A stretch of DNA of 64,000 nt from Streptomyces sp. NRRL WC-3605 (GCF_001509795.1 NZ_LLZN01000062.1:44607-108606), one strand, 5' to 3'. Numbered from the stretch's first letter, positions 33,089 through 41,822 are shown. The notes: generated by a model from the letters alone, not told the origin. Translations and numbers: made by a program.

Positions 33089-33652
33089 TCAGACGGCCCG
33101 CCGGGCACGGCCCAGGCGCAGGGCGGAGACGAGGAAGAACACCCCGCCGAGGAAGGCGTATCCGGCCAGGGCGCTCAGGGAGGGGTCGGCCTGACCGGCC
33201 TGCCCGAAGAACGATGCCCCGGCGAGCGTCGAGATCCCGCCACTGGCGATCATGGCCCACTGCCCGCCCATCCGCCGCCGGGAGGCGCCGACGAGCAGTT
33301 GCACGAGCCCCGCGGTGATCGCCCAGACGCCCCAGACGCGCAGCACGGCCGGGATGCCGGAGGTGGCGGCGACGGCGAGGCCGGCGGCGGTGAGGGTGCT
33401 GAGCGCGACGTTCACGTACAGCTGGCGGACGGGTCCGCCGCTCTCGCGGGCGGAGCGGAGGTCGACGACGGCACAGGCCACGTCGAACAGCGGATAGATC
33501 ACGAGCAGGGTGGCGGAGGCCGGCGTCAGGCTGTCCGCGGTGGCGAACAGCAAGGCGGCCCAGAGGGCGGCGAAGGCGAAACGCAGCAGGTAGAGCTTGC
33601 GGAGGGCGGTGGAGGCTTCGGTGGCGGGGGGTGTGGCGAGGGCGGTGTCCAT
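33089..33652 (-). CDS. Small multi-pass membrane protein (DUF308/HdeD-like)
   Basis: 187 aa with about six hydrophobic helices (LRFAFAALWAALLFATADSL, ATLLVIYPLFDVACAVVDL, VALSTLTAAGLAVAATSGI, VWGVWAITAGLVQLLVGA, WAMIASGGISTLAGASFF, ALAGYAFLGGVFFLVSALRL). The arrangement resembles HdeD/DUF308 proteins. GGAAGG precedes the ATG. It is divergent from a TetR regulator, and each gene has one arm of a perfect 19-bp inverted repeat in its promoter region, so it is very probably the regulator's target. Function unknown. Confidence 0.75.
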   Translation of the reverse strand: MDTALATPPATEASTALRKLYLLRFAFAALWAALLFATADSLTPASATLLVIYPLFDVACAVVDLRSARESGGPVRQLYVNVALSTLTAAGLAVAATSGIPAVLRVWGVWAITAGLVQLLVGASRRRMGGQWAMIASGGISTLAGASFFGQAGQADPSLSALAGYAFLGGVFFLVSALRLGRARRAV

Positions 33653-33679
33653 GGCAGGCCTTCCGGAAGGCTAGATAGC

Positions 33680-33698
33680 GAGGGAGAACGTTCGGTCT
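33680..33698. promoter_or_regulatory. TetR operator, left arm
   Basis: GAGGGAGAACGTTCGGTCT, perfectly inverted relative to the site at 33739. The core GAACGTTC is itself palindromic. 28 bp before the membrane-protein start. Confidence 0.65.
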
Positions 33699-33738
33699 CC
33701 TTGCTACTCATCAAAGGTGCGAGGGGTGACACCTGTCA

Positions 33739-33757
33739 AGACCGAACGTTCTCCCTC
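33739..33757. promoter_or_regulatory. TetR operator, right arm
   Basis: AGACCGAACGTTCTCCCTC, exact reverse complement of the left-arm site, 40 bp away, 23 bp before the TetR start. Confidence 0.65.
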
Positions 33758-33779
33758 ATGGCTTGGTAGCCTCGGGGCC

Positions 33780-34376
33780 ATGAGTCAGGGCACAGCGAAA
33801 CGGGGCAGGTCGGGCGGCGTGTCGGAGGCGCGGGAGCGGCTGCTCGGCACGGCGACCAAAATCTTCTACGCCGAGGGCATCCACTCCGTGGGAGTCGACA
33901 GGATCATCGCCGAGGCGCAGGTGACCCGGGCGACGCTCTACCGCCACTTCACGGGCAAGGAGGAACTGGTCCTCGCCTACCTGGACGTGGCGGACCGGGG
34001 GATCCGGTCACAGGTGGCGAGCGCGCGCGAGGGCGCGGGGTCCCCGGCGGACGAGGTCAGGGCGGTGGCCGCGGCGATCGCCGACGGTATCCGTTCGCCC
34101 GGCTTCCGGGGGTGCGCGTTCCTCAACGCGGTGGCGGAGTACCCGGACCCGGCGCATCCGGTCCACCAGGCCGTGCTGGCGCACCGGCAGTGGTTCCTGG
34201 AGACGGTGACGGACCTGCTGGCCCAGGCCGGTCACGAGCCCGCCGACGAGGCGGGGCGGCATGTCGTGATGCTGCGGGACGGGGCGATGGCGGCGGGGTG
34301 CCTGTTCGATCCGGAGCTGGTCTGCGCGACGTTCTTGCGGGGGGTGGAGGGCGTCCTCAGTCGACGGGCCGAATGA
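33780..34376 (+). CDS. TetR/AcrR family transcriptional regulator
   Basis: 198 aa from the ATG at 33780 (an upstream in-frame GTG at 33717 would run through the operators). N-terminal TetR helix-turn-helix: TATKIFYAEGIHSVGVDRII followed by VTRATLYRHFTGKEELVL. The C-terminal domain contains FRGCAFLNAVAEYPDPAHPV, typical of the AcrR subgroup with a TetR_C_33-like domain. Divergent from a small membrane protein with shared, mirror-image operators. Tail-to-tail overlap of 20 bp with the ankyrin gene. Confidence 0.9.
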   Translation: MSQGTAKRGRSGGVSEARERLLGTATKIFYAEGIHSVGVDRIIAEAQVTRATLYRHFTGKEELVLAYLDVADRGIRSQVASAREGAGSPADEVRAVAAAIADGIRSPGFRGCAFLNAVAEYPDPAHPVHQAVLAHRQWFLETVTDLLAQAGHEPADEAGRHVVMLRDGAMAAGCLFDPELVCATFLRGVEGVLSRRAE

Positions 34377-35706
34377 GGCCGTTGTCCCAGGCCCACTGCC
34401 AGATCGCGCTCCACCGGTGGTCGTCCTCGTGGACGGCGCCGACACTTCGGATCCTGTGGTACGCCTCTGCGGTACGGGGGTCGTCGCGCAGAGCGAGCCC
34501 GTAGCCGGCCTCCAGCACTGTCGGTGCATCGTCGCGCTCCAGGAGTGCGGCCAGGGCGTCGGCGACGGCGGGGGTGCGGTCCGGGCAGGACGCGAGGTGG
34601 GACGCCGCAGGGGCATGCAGCTCGGGGTCCGGTTCCTCGGCCAGCCGGAGCAGTTCCCGTACGGCGTCCTGGAGGAGGCCGGCGTCACGCACGGCCACGC
34701 GGCAGGCGCCGAGCCGTACCTCGGCGTCCGGGTCATGGAGGAGGGCGCACAGCGTCCGGCGGGCCTCCGGTGCCATGGGAAGGGCGTCCTCGAAAGGGAA
34801 GAGGAGCAGGGGAACCACCCGGCGTACCACCACGTCGGGGTGGGCGGCGTAGCGCAGCGCGGCGGCCTCCCGTCCCGGATGCTCGTACTCGTCCAGGGCC
34901 CGCAGCACCCTTTCGAGCATCGCGGGGTCGGTCTCCTCGGCGGCCCAGGCGCTCACGAAGTCGCCTTCGCGGCGGGCGCAGGGCGAGTCGTCCGCGACGA
35001 CCCCGCGAACGCGTACGTACTCCGCCACGAAGCGGCGGTGCGCCGGGTCGGGGTGGTGCCGGTGGGACACCACCGCAGACCAGGTCTCCTCGCTCCGTCG
35101 GTCGAGGAGGACCTGCAACACCTCCCACCAGGTCGCGTGGTCCTCGTCCGGCTGGGCGACGGCCCGGGCGATGATCTCGTCGACCGGGGTCAGGATCCGG
35201 AAGGCCCACTCCAGCGCGGTGAGGATGCCGGCGTGGCCGTCCCGTACGGACTGGCCGTCGAGGGACACCTGGTGGGTGAAGTTGAACCCGTCGGGGTCGT
35301 CGTCGACCCGTACCGTCTCCACCGGCCCGGACGCCCCGGTGCGGCGCCTCAACTCATCGGCCACGCCGGTCTCGTGCCAGTTCCTGGCCAGGGCGAGGAG
35401 CCGCTCGCGAGCGGCCTCCGCCAGCCGCAGCCGGGGCTCGCGCCCGAGAACGGCGGTGACGAGCGCGGGGGAACCGCTGTCGACGGCCCGCCACAAGGGG
35501 GTGGTCCCATCGGGCAGCACACGGTCGGGATCGGCCCCGCCCTCCACCAACACCCCGGCGACGGGGGAGTCGAAGGCGGCGACGGCCTCGCACAGGAGCG
35601 GCAGCCCGTCCGCGCCCGGCGTGTCCGGATCGGCGCCGTCGTCCACCAGCGTCATCACGGCCAGGTGGTCCCCGGCCCGGACGGCGTCCACCAGCGGTCG
35701 GCTCAA
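34357..35706 (-). CDS. Ankyrin-repeat / HEAT-repeat protein
   Basis: 449 aa if started at TTG 35706, chosen because GAGGGAG lies 6 nt upstream; the ATG at 35772 has no ribosome binding site. Residues ~1-100 are ankyrin repeats (PLVDAVRAGDHLAVMTLVDD, GADPDTPGADGLPLLCEAVA, GADPDRVLPDGTTPLWRAVD). After a middle region come HEAT-like repeats (HPDVVVRRVVPLLLFPFEDA, HDPDAEVRLGACRVAVRDAG, EPDPELHAPAASHLASCPDR). Both repeat types mediate protein binding, so a scaffold or regulatory role is likely. No enzymatic motif seen. Next to the WhiJ-like locus, relation unknown. Confidence 0.8.
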   Translation of the reverse strand: MSRPLVDAVRAGDHLAVMTLVDDGADPDTPGADGLPLLCEAVAAFDSPVAGVLVEGGADPDRVLPDGTTPLWRAVDSGSPALVTAVLGREPRLRLAEAARERLLALARNWHETGVADELRRRTGASGPVETVRVDDDPDGFNFTHQVSLDGQSVRDGHAGILTALEWAFRILTPVDEIIARAVAQPDEDHATWWEVLQVLLDRRSEETWSAVVSHRHHPDPAHRRFVAEYVRVRGVVADDSPCARREGDFVSAWAAEETDPAMLERVLRALDEYEHPGREAAALRYAAHPDVVVRRVVPLLLFPFEDALPMAPEARRTLCALLHDPDAEVRLGACRVAVRDAGLLQDAVRELLRLAEEPDPELHAPAASHLASCPDRTPAVADALAALLERDDAPTVLEAGYGLALRDDPRTAEAYHRIRSVGAVHEDDHRWSAIWQWAWDNGLIRPVD

Positions 35707-35784
35707 GCGGCACTCCCTCGAACGAGACGAGCGTCGAGCATCGGTTGTGTTCTGGCTCGCGGGCAACTGCATTTCTTACGGCGC

Positions 35785-36246
35785 TCACCCCGCCGCCAGC
35801 TCGCACCAGACGTACTTGCCCCGGTTGCCGTCCCGGGCGGAGGGCTGCCACCCCCACACGTCGGCGCAGGCCCGCACGAGGGCGAGACCGCGCCCGTCCT
35901 CGTCGTCGGCGGTGAGCGCGAACGCGCGGGGCGGCTGCGGGGGTTCGGGATCGGCGTCCCAGGCGCCGATCCGCAGGGTGCCGGGAGGCGCCCAGCGCAC
36001 GCGGAGGGCGGCAGGGCCCTTGGTGTGCCGTACGGCGTTGGACACCAGCTCGGCGGCGAGCAGTTCGGCGACGTCCACGAGTCGGATGAGCCCGTGCATG
36101 GTCAGGATCAGGCGCAGGGTCCGACGACTGACGGTGACGGCGCGGAGGTCGTTGGGGAGGTGGAGGGAGTACTCCCAGGGGGCGCTCTCGGGCATGCGGA
36201 AGTCCGTTTCGGTGAGGGGGGATCGTGTGAGCGGCCTCGGTGTCAT
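35785..36246 (-). CDS. ATP-binding protein, RsbW/SpoIIAB-like anti-sigma factor type
   Basis: 153 aa from the ATG at 36246; an ATG at 36195 is possible and neither start has a strong ribosome binding site. GHKL ATPase motifs: N-box LAAELVSNAVRHT (Glu and Asn), G1 IGAWDADPEPPQP and G2 EDGRGLALVRACADVWG. Such small kinases may act as anti-sigma factors or protein kinases. It is divergent from a WhiJ-like XRE regulator and a DUF397 protein, the characteristic three-gene set of Streptomyces development loci (abaA/whiJ type). Confidence 0.85.
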   Translation of the reverse strand: MTPRPLTRSPLTETDFRMPESAPWEYSLHLPNDLRAVTVSRRTLRLILTMHGLIRLVDVAELLAAELVSNAVRHTKGPAALRVRWAPPGTLRIGAWDADPEPPQPPRAFALTADDEDGRGLALVRACADVWGWQPSARDGNRGKYVWCELAAG

Positions 36247-36325
36247 TGCCGCATCCGCCAGGGCATGGCGGAGCGGTGCGCTTCCGGGGGTCGGCTTCGC
36301 AAAGTGTTCGCTACGTCACTGACGG

Positions 36326-36339
36326 TAGATATAAATCTA
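36326..36339. promoter_or_regulatory. AT-rich palindrome TAGATATAAATCTA
   Basis: 12 of 14 positions symmetrical, in the divergent region between the ATPase and WhiJ-like genes; an unusually AT-rich patch. Candidate operator and/or -10 region. Confidence 0.4.
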
Positions 36340-36397
36340 GAGACGGGGCAAGCCTGTCGCGTAATCTGACCCCGAACGAGTCGCCCGTGAGGGCGCG

Positions 36398-37252
36398 TTG
36401 GTCCAGAGGGCGGTCGAGGCTTTGAGGCGCGAACCAACAGCACGGCAGATGCGGCTGGCGACGGAACTGCGCCGACTTCGCGAAGCGGCGGGCCTCACGT
36501 CACGCCAGGCGGCGGCCCTACTGGGGGTGAGCCCGGCCCAGATCACCCACATCGAGTCCGCCCTCGCGGGCGTCAGCGAAAAGCGGTTACGCCGGCTGGC
36601 GGCGCACTACGCCTGCACGGACGAGGAGTTCGTCGACGCGCTGGTCGCGATGGCGACGGACCGGACGCGGGGCTGGTGGGAGGAGTACCGCGGTCGGCTG
36701 CCGACGTCGTTCCTCGACCTCTCCGAGCTGAACCACCATGCCGTGTTCCGGCGAGATGTGGCTGTCCTGTACGTGCCCGGACTGCTCCAGACCGAGGCGT
36801 ACGCCCGTGCCGTCTTCTCGGGCAGGGTCCCAGAACTCGCGGAAGAGGAATTGGGACTGCGCGTCCGCCACCGCATGGCCAGCCAGGACATCAGCATGCC
36901 GTACGAACTGGTCATCCATGAGGCCGCCCTGCGAATCCGAGTGAGTGATCGAGCCGCCTCCAAGGCGCAGCTCGCGAAGCTCCTCGAGCTGTCCGAGAAG
37001 GACAACATCTCAGTACGCGTCATTCCGTTCGACCTGGACGGCTTCGCCCGGGCAGCGAGCAGCATGTCGTACGTGGGCGGCCCTGTGCGGAAGCTGGACA
37101 CGGTGGTGCGCGACGTGCCGCATGGCTCGGCTTTCATTGATTCCGAAGCGCAACTCAACGCCTTTCGAATGCGCTTCCGTAAGGTGGAGGCGGTATCGCT
37201 CGACGAGGAACGGTCACGTGACTTCATCAACCGACTGGTGAAAGAGCTGTGA
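36398..37252 (+). CDS. XRE family regulator with DUF5753 domain (WhiJ-like)
   Basis: 284 aa, TTG start after GAGGG. N-terminal Cro/C1 helix-turn-helix (RLREAAGLTSRQAAALLGVS, then PAQITHIESALAGVSEKRLR), followed by the DUF5753 domain (ARAVFSGRVPELAEEELGLR, YELVIHEAALRIRVSDRA, VRVIPFDLDGFARAASSMSY). This architecture belongs to the WhiJ family, streptomycete regulators of development and secondary metabolism. Coupled by a 4-bp overlap to a DUF397 protein that is the usual partner. Chromosomal target unknown. Confidence 0.88.
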   Translation: MVQRAVEALRREPTARQMRLATELRRLREAAGLTSRQAAALLGVSPAQITHIESALAGVSEKRLRRLAAHYACTDEEFVDALVAMATDRTRGWWEEYRGRLPTSFLDLSELNHHAVFRRDVAVLYVPGLLQTEAYARAVFSGRVPELAEEELGLRVRHRMASQDISMPYELVIHEAALRIRVSDRAASKAQLAKLLELSEKDNISVRVIPFDLDGFARAASSMSYVGGPVRKLDTVVRDVPHGSAFIDSEAQLNAFRMRFRKVEAVSLDEERSRDFINRLVKEL

Positions 37253-37434
37253 TACGCATGGACAACTGGCGCAAGTCATCCTATTCAGGTCCCGATGACG
37301 GCAACGAGTGTGTGGAGATTGCGCACTCGCCCACCCGTGTGGCCGTCCGCGACTCCAAAGACCCACAACGGGCCACCCTCACCTTCCCGGCCCCCGCATT
37401 CGCCAGCTTCCTCGCGGGGCTCAAGGAGAGCTGA
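37249..37434 (+). CDS. DUF397 domain protein
   Basis: 61 aa. Whole protein is one DUF397 domain: NWRKSSYSGPDDGNECVEIA, VAVRDSKDP, LTFPAPAFASFLAGLK. GTG start overlaps the XRE gene's stop by 4 bp (an ATG at 37258 is an alternative). DUF397 proteins are thought to bind or antagonise their WhiJ-like partner. Overlaps the end of the opposite gene by 14 bp. Confidence 0.88.
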   Translation: MIRMDNWRKSSYSGPDDGNECVEIAHSPTRVAVRDSKDPQRATLTFPAPAFASFLAGLKES

Positions 37435-37738
37435 AGTCCGTCGGGAGTGCCGTCGGAGACGTCCCGTGGCCCGGCACAAAGAGCCGCACGCGCGTCAGGT
37501 CCTCCGCCTCCACCCGTACCCGCAGGCCCCAGTGGGCGCTGAGGTGGTGGGCCACGTCGACCAGGCGGCGGCGGTCCTCCACGGTGTACGCCGGGTAGCG
37601 GGCGTACCCCTTGTCGGCGATCTCGTTGCCGAGTTCGCGGAAGAGGAGCGCCCGGTAGCGCCGTTCCTCGTCGTCCGTCAGGGGCGAGACGGTCTCCTCG
37701 CCGGGCAGCAACCGGACGTTGTAGAGGTCGCGTACCAC
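37421..37738 (-). CDS. Conserved hypothetical protein
   Basis: 105 aa from the GTG at 37738 (GGAAGG 9 nt upstream). It begins VVRDLYNVRLLPGEETVSPL and continues with a charged helical segment (TDDEERRYRALLFRELGNEI, DKGYARYPAYTVEDRRRLVD) and a short sheet (LRVRVEAEDLTRVRLFVPG). No motif I recognise. Divergent from the RecD-like helicase by about 100 bp. Soluble, probably cytoplasmic; function unknown. Confidence 0.65.
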   Translation of the reverse strand: MVRDLYNVRLLPGEETVSPLTDDEERRYRALLFRELGNEIADKGYARYPAYTVEDRRRLVDVAHHLSAHWGLRVRVEAEDLTRVRLFVPGHGTSPTALPTDFSSP

Positions 37739-37835
37739 CGGTGCCCGCCTTCCGTCGCGCTGTCGTGCGCGCGAGCCTACCCGGCCGTGGCCGGACAGCC
37801 TCCGGACTGTCACACCCCACGGGTACCGTCGGATC

Positions 37836-40091
37836 ATGTCCAACCAGTCCGCACCGGCCGGAGGGGAACGGCGGCTCGCCACGCTCGAAGGCGTGCTGGA
37901 GCGCGTCACCTACGCCAACGAGGAGAACGGCTACACGGTCGCCCGCGTCGACACCGGCAGGGGCGCCGGTGACCTGCTGACCGTCGTCGGCGCGCTGCTC
38001 GGCGCGCAGGTGGGGGAGTCGCTGCGGATGGAGGGCCGCTGGGGCTCGCACCCGCAGTACGGCAAGCAGTTCCACGTCGAGAACTACACGACCGTGCTGC
38101 CCGCCACCATTCAGGGCATCCGTCGCTACCTCGGCTCGGGCCTGGTGAAGGGGATCGGGCCCGTCTTCGCCGACCGCATCACCCAGCACTTCGGCACGGA
38201 CACCCTCCGCGTGATCGAGGAGGAGCCCAAGCGGCTCATCGAGGTTCCGGGGCTCGGGCCCAAGCGGACGAAGAAGATCGCCGACGCCTGGGAGGAGCAG
38301 AAGGCGATCAAGGAGGTCATGCTCTTCCTCCAGACCGTCGAGGTGTCCACCTCCATCGCCGTGCGCATCTACAAGAAGTACGGCGACGCCTCGATCTCCG
38401 TCGTGAAGAACGAGCCGTACCGCCTCGCCGCCGACGTCTGGGGCATCGGCTTCCTCACCGCCGACCGGATCGCCCAGTCCGTCGGCATCCCGCACGACAG
38501 CCCGGAGCGCGTCAAGGCCGGTCTGCAGTACGCCCTGTCGCAGGCCACCGACCAGGGCAACTGCTACCTCCCCGAGGAGCAGCTGATCAAGGACGCGGTG
38601 AAGCTCCTCCAGGTCGACACCGGCCTCGTCATCGACTGCCTGGCCGAGCTGGCGCAGGTCCCGGAGGACGGCTCGGACCCCGGTGTCGTACGGGAGAAGG
38701 TGCCGGGCCCCGACGGCGCCGCCGAGCCGGTGACGGCCGTCTACCTGGTGCCGTTCCACCGGGCGGAACTGTCCCTGTCCGCCCAGCTGTTGCGGTTGCT
38801 GCGGACGGACGAGGACCGGATGCCGGGCTTCGGTGACGTGGACTGGGGCAAGGCGCTCGGGTGGCTCAAGGGCCGTACCGGCACCGACCTCGCGCCCGAG
38901 CAGGAGGCCGCCGTGAAGCTGGCCCTGACCCGGAAGGTCGCCGTCCTGACCGGCGGGCCGGGCTGCGGCAAGTCGTTCACGGTCCGATCGATCGTGGAGC
39001 TGGCGCGCGCGAAGAAGGCGCGGGTCGTCCTGGCCGCCCCCACCGGCCGGGCCGCCAAGCGCCTCGCCGAGCTGACCGGCGCCGAGGCGTCCACCGTCCA
39101 CCGCCTGCTGGAGCTGAAGCCCGGCGGCGACGCCGCGTACGACCGGGACCGGCCGCTGGAGGCCGACCTGGTCGTGGTCGACGAGGCGTCCATGCTGGAC
39201 CTGCTGCTGGCGAACAAGCTGGTCAAGGCCGTCCCGCCGGGCGCCCACCTGCTGTTCGTCGGGGACGTCGACCAGCTGCCCAGCGTCGGCGCGGGCGAGG
39301 TGCTCAGGGATCTCCTCGCCGACGGCAGCCCCGTCCCGGCCGTCCGGCTCACACGCGTGTTCCGCCAGGCCCAGCAGTCCGGGGTGGTCACCAACGCGCA
39401 CCGGATCAACGCCGGACAGCACCCGGTCACCGACGGCATGAAGGACTTCTTCCTCTTCGTGGAGGACGACACCGAGGAGGCCGGCCGGCTCACGGTGGAC
39501 GTGGCGGCCCGCCGCATCCCGGCCAAGTTCGGCCTCGACCCGCGCCGGGACGTGCAGGTGCTGGCCCCCATGCACCGCGGACCGGCCGGGGCGGGCACGC
39601 TCAACGGCCTGCTCCAGCAGGCGGTCACGCCCGGCCGCCCCGACCTGCCGGAGAAGCGCTTCGGTGGCCGGGTCTTCCGCGTCGGAGACAAGGTCACCCA
39701 GATCCGCAACAATTACGAGAAGGGGGAGAACGGCGTCTTCAACGGCACCGTGGGCGTGGTCACCTCGCTCGACCCGGTCGACCAGCGCCTGACGGTGCTG
39801 ACGGACGAGGACGAGGAGGTGCCGTACGACTTCGACGAGCTGGACGAGCTGGCGCACGCGTACGCGGTGACGATCCACCGCTCCCAGGGCAGCGAGTATC
39901 CCGCCGTGGTGATCCCCGTCACGACCGGAGCATGGATGATGCTCCAGCGGAACCTGCTGTACACGGCGGTGACCCGTGCCAAGCGCCTGGTCGTCCTCGT
40001 GGGCTCGCGCAAGGCGATCGGGCAGGCGGTCCGCACGGTGTCGGCGGGGCGGCGCTGCACCGCCCTCGACTTCCGGCTCGCGGGCAGCTGA
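37836..40091 (+). CDS. recD2: RecD-like (RecD2) SF1B DNA helicase
   Basis: 751 aa, not part of a RecBCD complex here. N-terminal OB-like region (LEGVLERVTYANEENGYTVA), helix-hairpin-helix region (GLVKGIGPVFADRI, PGLGPKRTKKIADAW), then the SF1B motor: Walker A VLTGGPGCGKSFTV, motif Ia VLAAPTGRAAKRLAELTG, Walker B LVVVDEASMLDLLL, motif III GDVDQLPSVGAGEVLRD, and motifs V/VI VTIHRSQGSEYPAVV and NLLYTAVTRAKRLVVLVG. A 5'-3' helicase involved in DNA repair/replication stress. A complete set of motifs indicates an active enzyme. Confidence 0.92.
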   Translation: MSNQSAPAGGERRLATLEGVLERVTYANEENGYTVARVDTGRGAGDLLTVVGALLGAQVGESLRMEGRWGSHPQYGKQFHVENYTTVLPATIQGIRRYLGSGLVKGIGPVFADRITQHFGTDTLRVIEEEPKRLIEVPGLGPKRTKKIADAWEEQKAIKEVMLFLQTVEVSTSIAVRIYKKYGDASISVVKNEPYRLAADVWGIGFLTADRIAQSVGIPHDSPERVKAGLQYALSQATDQGNCYLPEEQLIKDAVKLLQVDTGLVIDCLAELAQVPEDGSDPGVVREKVPGPDGAAEPVTAVYLVPFHRAELSLSAQLLRLLRTDEDRMPGFGDVDWGKALGWLKGRTGTDLAPEQEAAVKLALTRKVAVLTGGPGCGKSFTVRSIVELARAKKARVVLAAPTGRAAKRLAELTGAEASTVHRLLELKPGGDAAYDRDRPLEADLVVVDEASMLDLLLANKLVKAVPPGAHLLFVGDVDQLPSVGAGEVLRDLLADGSPVPAVRLTRVFRQAQQSGVVTNAHRINAGQHPVTDGMKDFFLFVEDDTEEAGRLTVDVAARRIPAKFGLDPRRDVQVLAPMHRGPAGAGTLNGLLQQAVTPGRPDLPEKRFGGRVFRVGDKVTQIRNNYEKGENGVFNGTVGVVTSLDPVDQRLTVLTDEDEEVPYDFDELDELAHAYAVTIHRSQGSEYPAVVIPVTTGAWMMLQRNLLYTAVTRAKRLVVLVGSRKAIGQAVRTVSAGRRCTALDFRLAGS

Positions 40092-40227
40092 ACGCGCCGT
40101 CCGGGCCTCCTGCGGACGCTTCCCTGACCAGCGGTTTCGTAAGGCCGTGAAAAAAATGATCGATCAAATGAGTCGTGAAGGTCACAGACCACTTCCGGAT
40201 GGGCAAGACAGGGGGCAGGATGGCAGG

Positions 40228-40250
40228 TTGGCGGCACTCAGTGCCGCCAA
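40228..40250. promoter_or_regulatory. Perfect 23-bp palindrome upstream of citA
   Basis: TTGGCGGCACT-C-AGTGCCGCCAA, 107 bp before the citrate synthase start and 137 bp after the helicase stop. No U-tract follows, so it may be an operator rather than a terminator. Confidence 0.45.
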
Positions 40251-40356
40251 TAGGCCCAATGGTCGACCCCGAGTGCACTCTCCTGAGCCGAATGGGGGAG
40301 GGTAGAGACAGTCAGGGCAACCTCGAAGATGAGGCACAACGTCGGTGAGGGAAGAC

Positions 40357-41646
40357 GTGAGCGACAACTCTGTAGTAGTGCGGTACGGCGACGGCGAGTA
40401 CACCTACCCGGTGATCGACAGCACCGTCGGCGACAAGGGCTTCGACATCGGCAAGCTCCGCGCCCAGACCGGTCTGGTGACGCTGGACAGCGGCTACGGC
40501 AACACGGCCGCCTATAAATCCGCCATCACCTACCTCGACGGCGAGGCGGGCATCCTCCGCTACCGCGGCTACCCGATCGAGCAGCTGGCCGAGCACTCCA
40601 CCTTCCTGGAGGTCGCCTACCTGCTGATCAACGGCGAACTGCCGACGGTCGACGAGCTCTCGACGTTCAAGAACGACATCACGCAGCACACCCTGCTGCA
40701 CGAGGACGTAAAGAACTTCTACAAGGGCTTCCCGCGCGACGCCCACCCGATGGCCATGCTGTCGTCGGTCGTCTCCGCGCTGTCCACCTTCTACCAGGAC
40801 AGCCACAACCCGTTCGACGAGACGCAGCGCAACCTTTCGACGATCCGGCTGCTCGCGAAGCTTCCGACGATCGCCGCGTACGCGTACAAGAAGTCGATCG
40901 GTCACCCGTTCGTCTACCCGCGCAACGACCTCGGCTACGTCGAGAACTTCCTGCGCATGACGTTCTCGGTGCCGGCCCAGGAGTACGACCTCGACCCGGT
41001 CGTCGTCTCGGCGCTGGACAAGCTGCTGATCCTGCACGCGGACCACGAGCAGAACTGCTCGACCTCCACGGTCCGCCTCGTCGGCTCGTCGCAGGCGAAC
41101 ATGTTCGCCTCGATCTCCGCCGGCATCAACGCCCTGTGGGGCCCGCTGCACGGTGGCGCCAACCAGTCGGTGCTGGAGATGCTCGAGGGCATCCGCGACG
41201 CCGGCGGCGACGTCGACTCCTTCATCCGCAAGGTGAAGAACAAGGAGGACGGCGTCCGCCTGATGGGCTTCGGCCACCGGGTCTACAAGAACTTCGACCC
41301 GCGCGCCAAGATCATCAAGGCTGCCGCGCACGACGTCCTCTCCGCTCTCGGCAAGTCCGACGAGCTGCTGGACATCGCGCTCAAGCTGGAGGAGCACGCG
41401 CTCTCCGACGATTACTTCGTCTCGCGCAGCCTCTACCCGAACGTGGACTTCTACACCGGCCTGATCTACCGGGCCATGGGCTTCCCGACCGAGATGTTCA
41501 CGGTCCTGTTCGCCCTCGGCCGCCTGCCGGGCTGGATCGCCCAGTGGCACGAGATGATCAAGGAGCCGGGTTCCCGTATCGGCCGCCCGCGCCAGATCTA
41601 CACGGGCGTCGTCGAGCGCGACTTCGTCCCGGTCGAGGAGCGCTGA
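40357..41646 (+). CDS. citA: Citrate synthase
   Basis: 429 aa; condenses oxaloacetate and acetyl-CoA in the TCA cycle. GTG at 40357 is chosen because GAGGGA precedes it; a GTG at 40345 would absorb that site. Family blocks: YLDGEAGILRYRGYPIEQLA, FLEVAYLLINGELPT, active-site region ADHEQNCSTSTVRLVGSSQA, GPLHGGANQSVLEML (catalytic His), GFGHRVYKNFDPRAKI (second His), and DFYTGLIYRAMGFPTEMFTV. Type II (bacterial) length. Monocistronic, followed by a hairpin about 180 bp downstream. Confidence 0.96.
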   Translation: MSDNSVVVRYGDGEYTYPVIDSTVGDKGFDIGKLRAQTGLVTLDSGYGNTAAYKSAITYLDGEAGILRYRGYPIEQLAEHSTFLEVAYLLINGELPTVDELSTFKNDITQHTLLHEDVKNFYKGFPRDAHPMAMLSSVVSALSTFYQDSHNPFDETQRNLSTIRLLAKLPTIAAYAYKKSIGHPFVYPRNDLGYVENFLRMTFSVPAQEYDLDPVVVSALDKLLILHADHEQNCSTSTVRLVGSSQANMFASISAGINALWGPLHGGANQSVLEMLEGIRDAGGDVDSFIRKVKNKEDGVRLMGFGHRVYKNFDPRAKIIKAAAHDVLSALGKSDELLDIALKLEEHALSDDYFVSRSLYPNVDFYTGLIYRAMGFPTEMFTVLFALGRLPGWIAQWHEMIKEPGSRIGRPRQIYTGVVERDFVPVEER

Positions 41647-41822
41647 GCCGCCCCCTCCGCTTCCTGGAGCCCCGTGTCCGGCCGTTCGGGTCGGGTGCGG
41701 GGCTTCCGTGCGTCACGGGGACAGGACGCCGGGGGCGGAACGCCGGGGCAAGGGGCGGGGGGCGAAAGGTCGAGGGGGGTAGGCCGGAGGCCGGGGCCGG
41801 CGACAAGAGGCGCGGCATAGAA

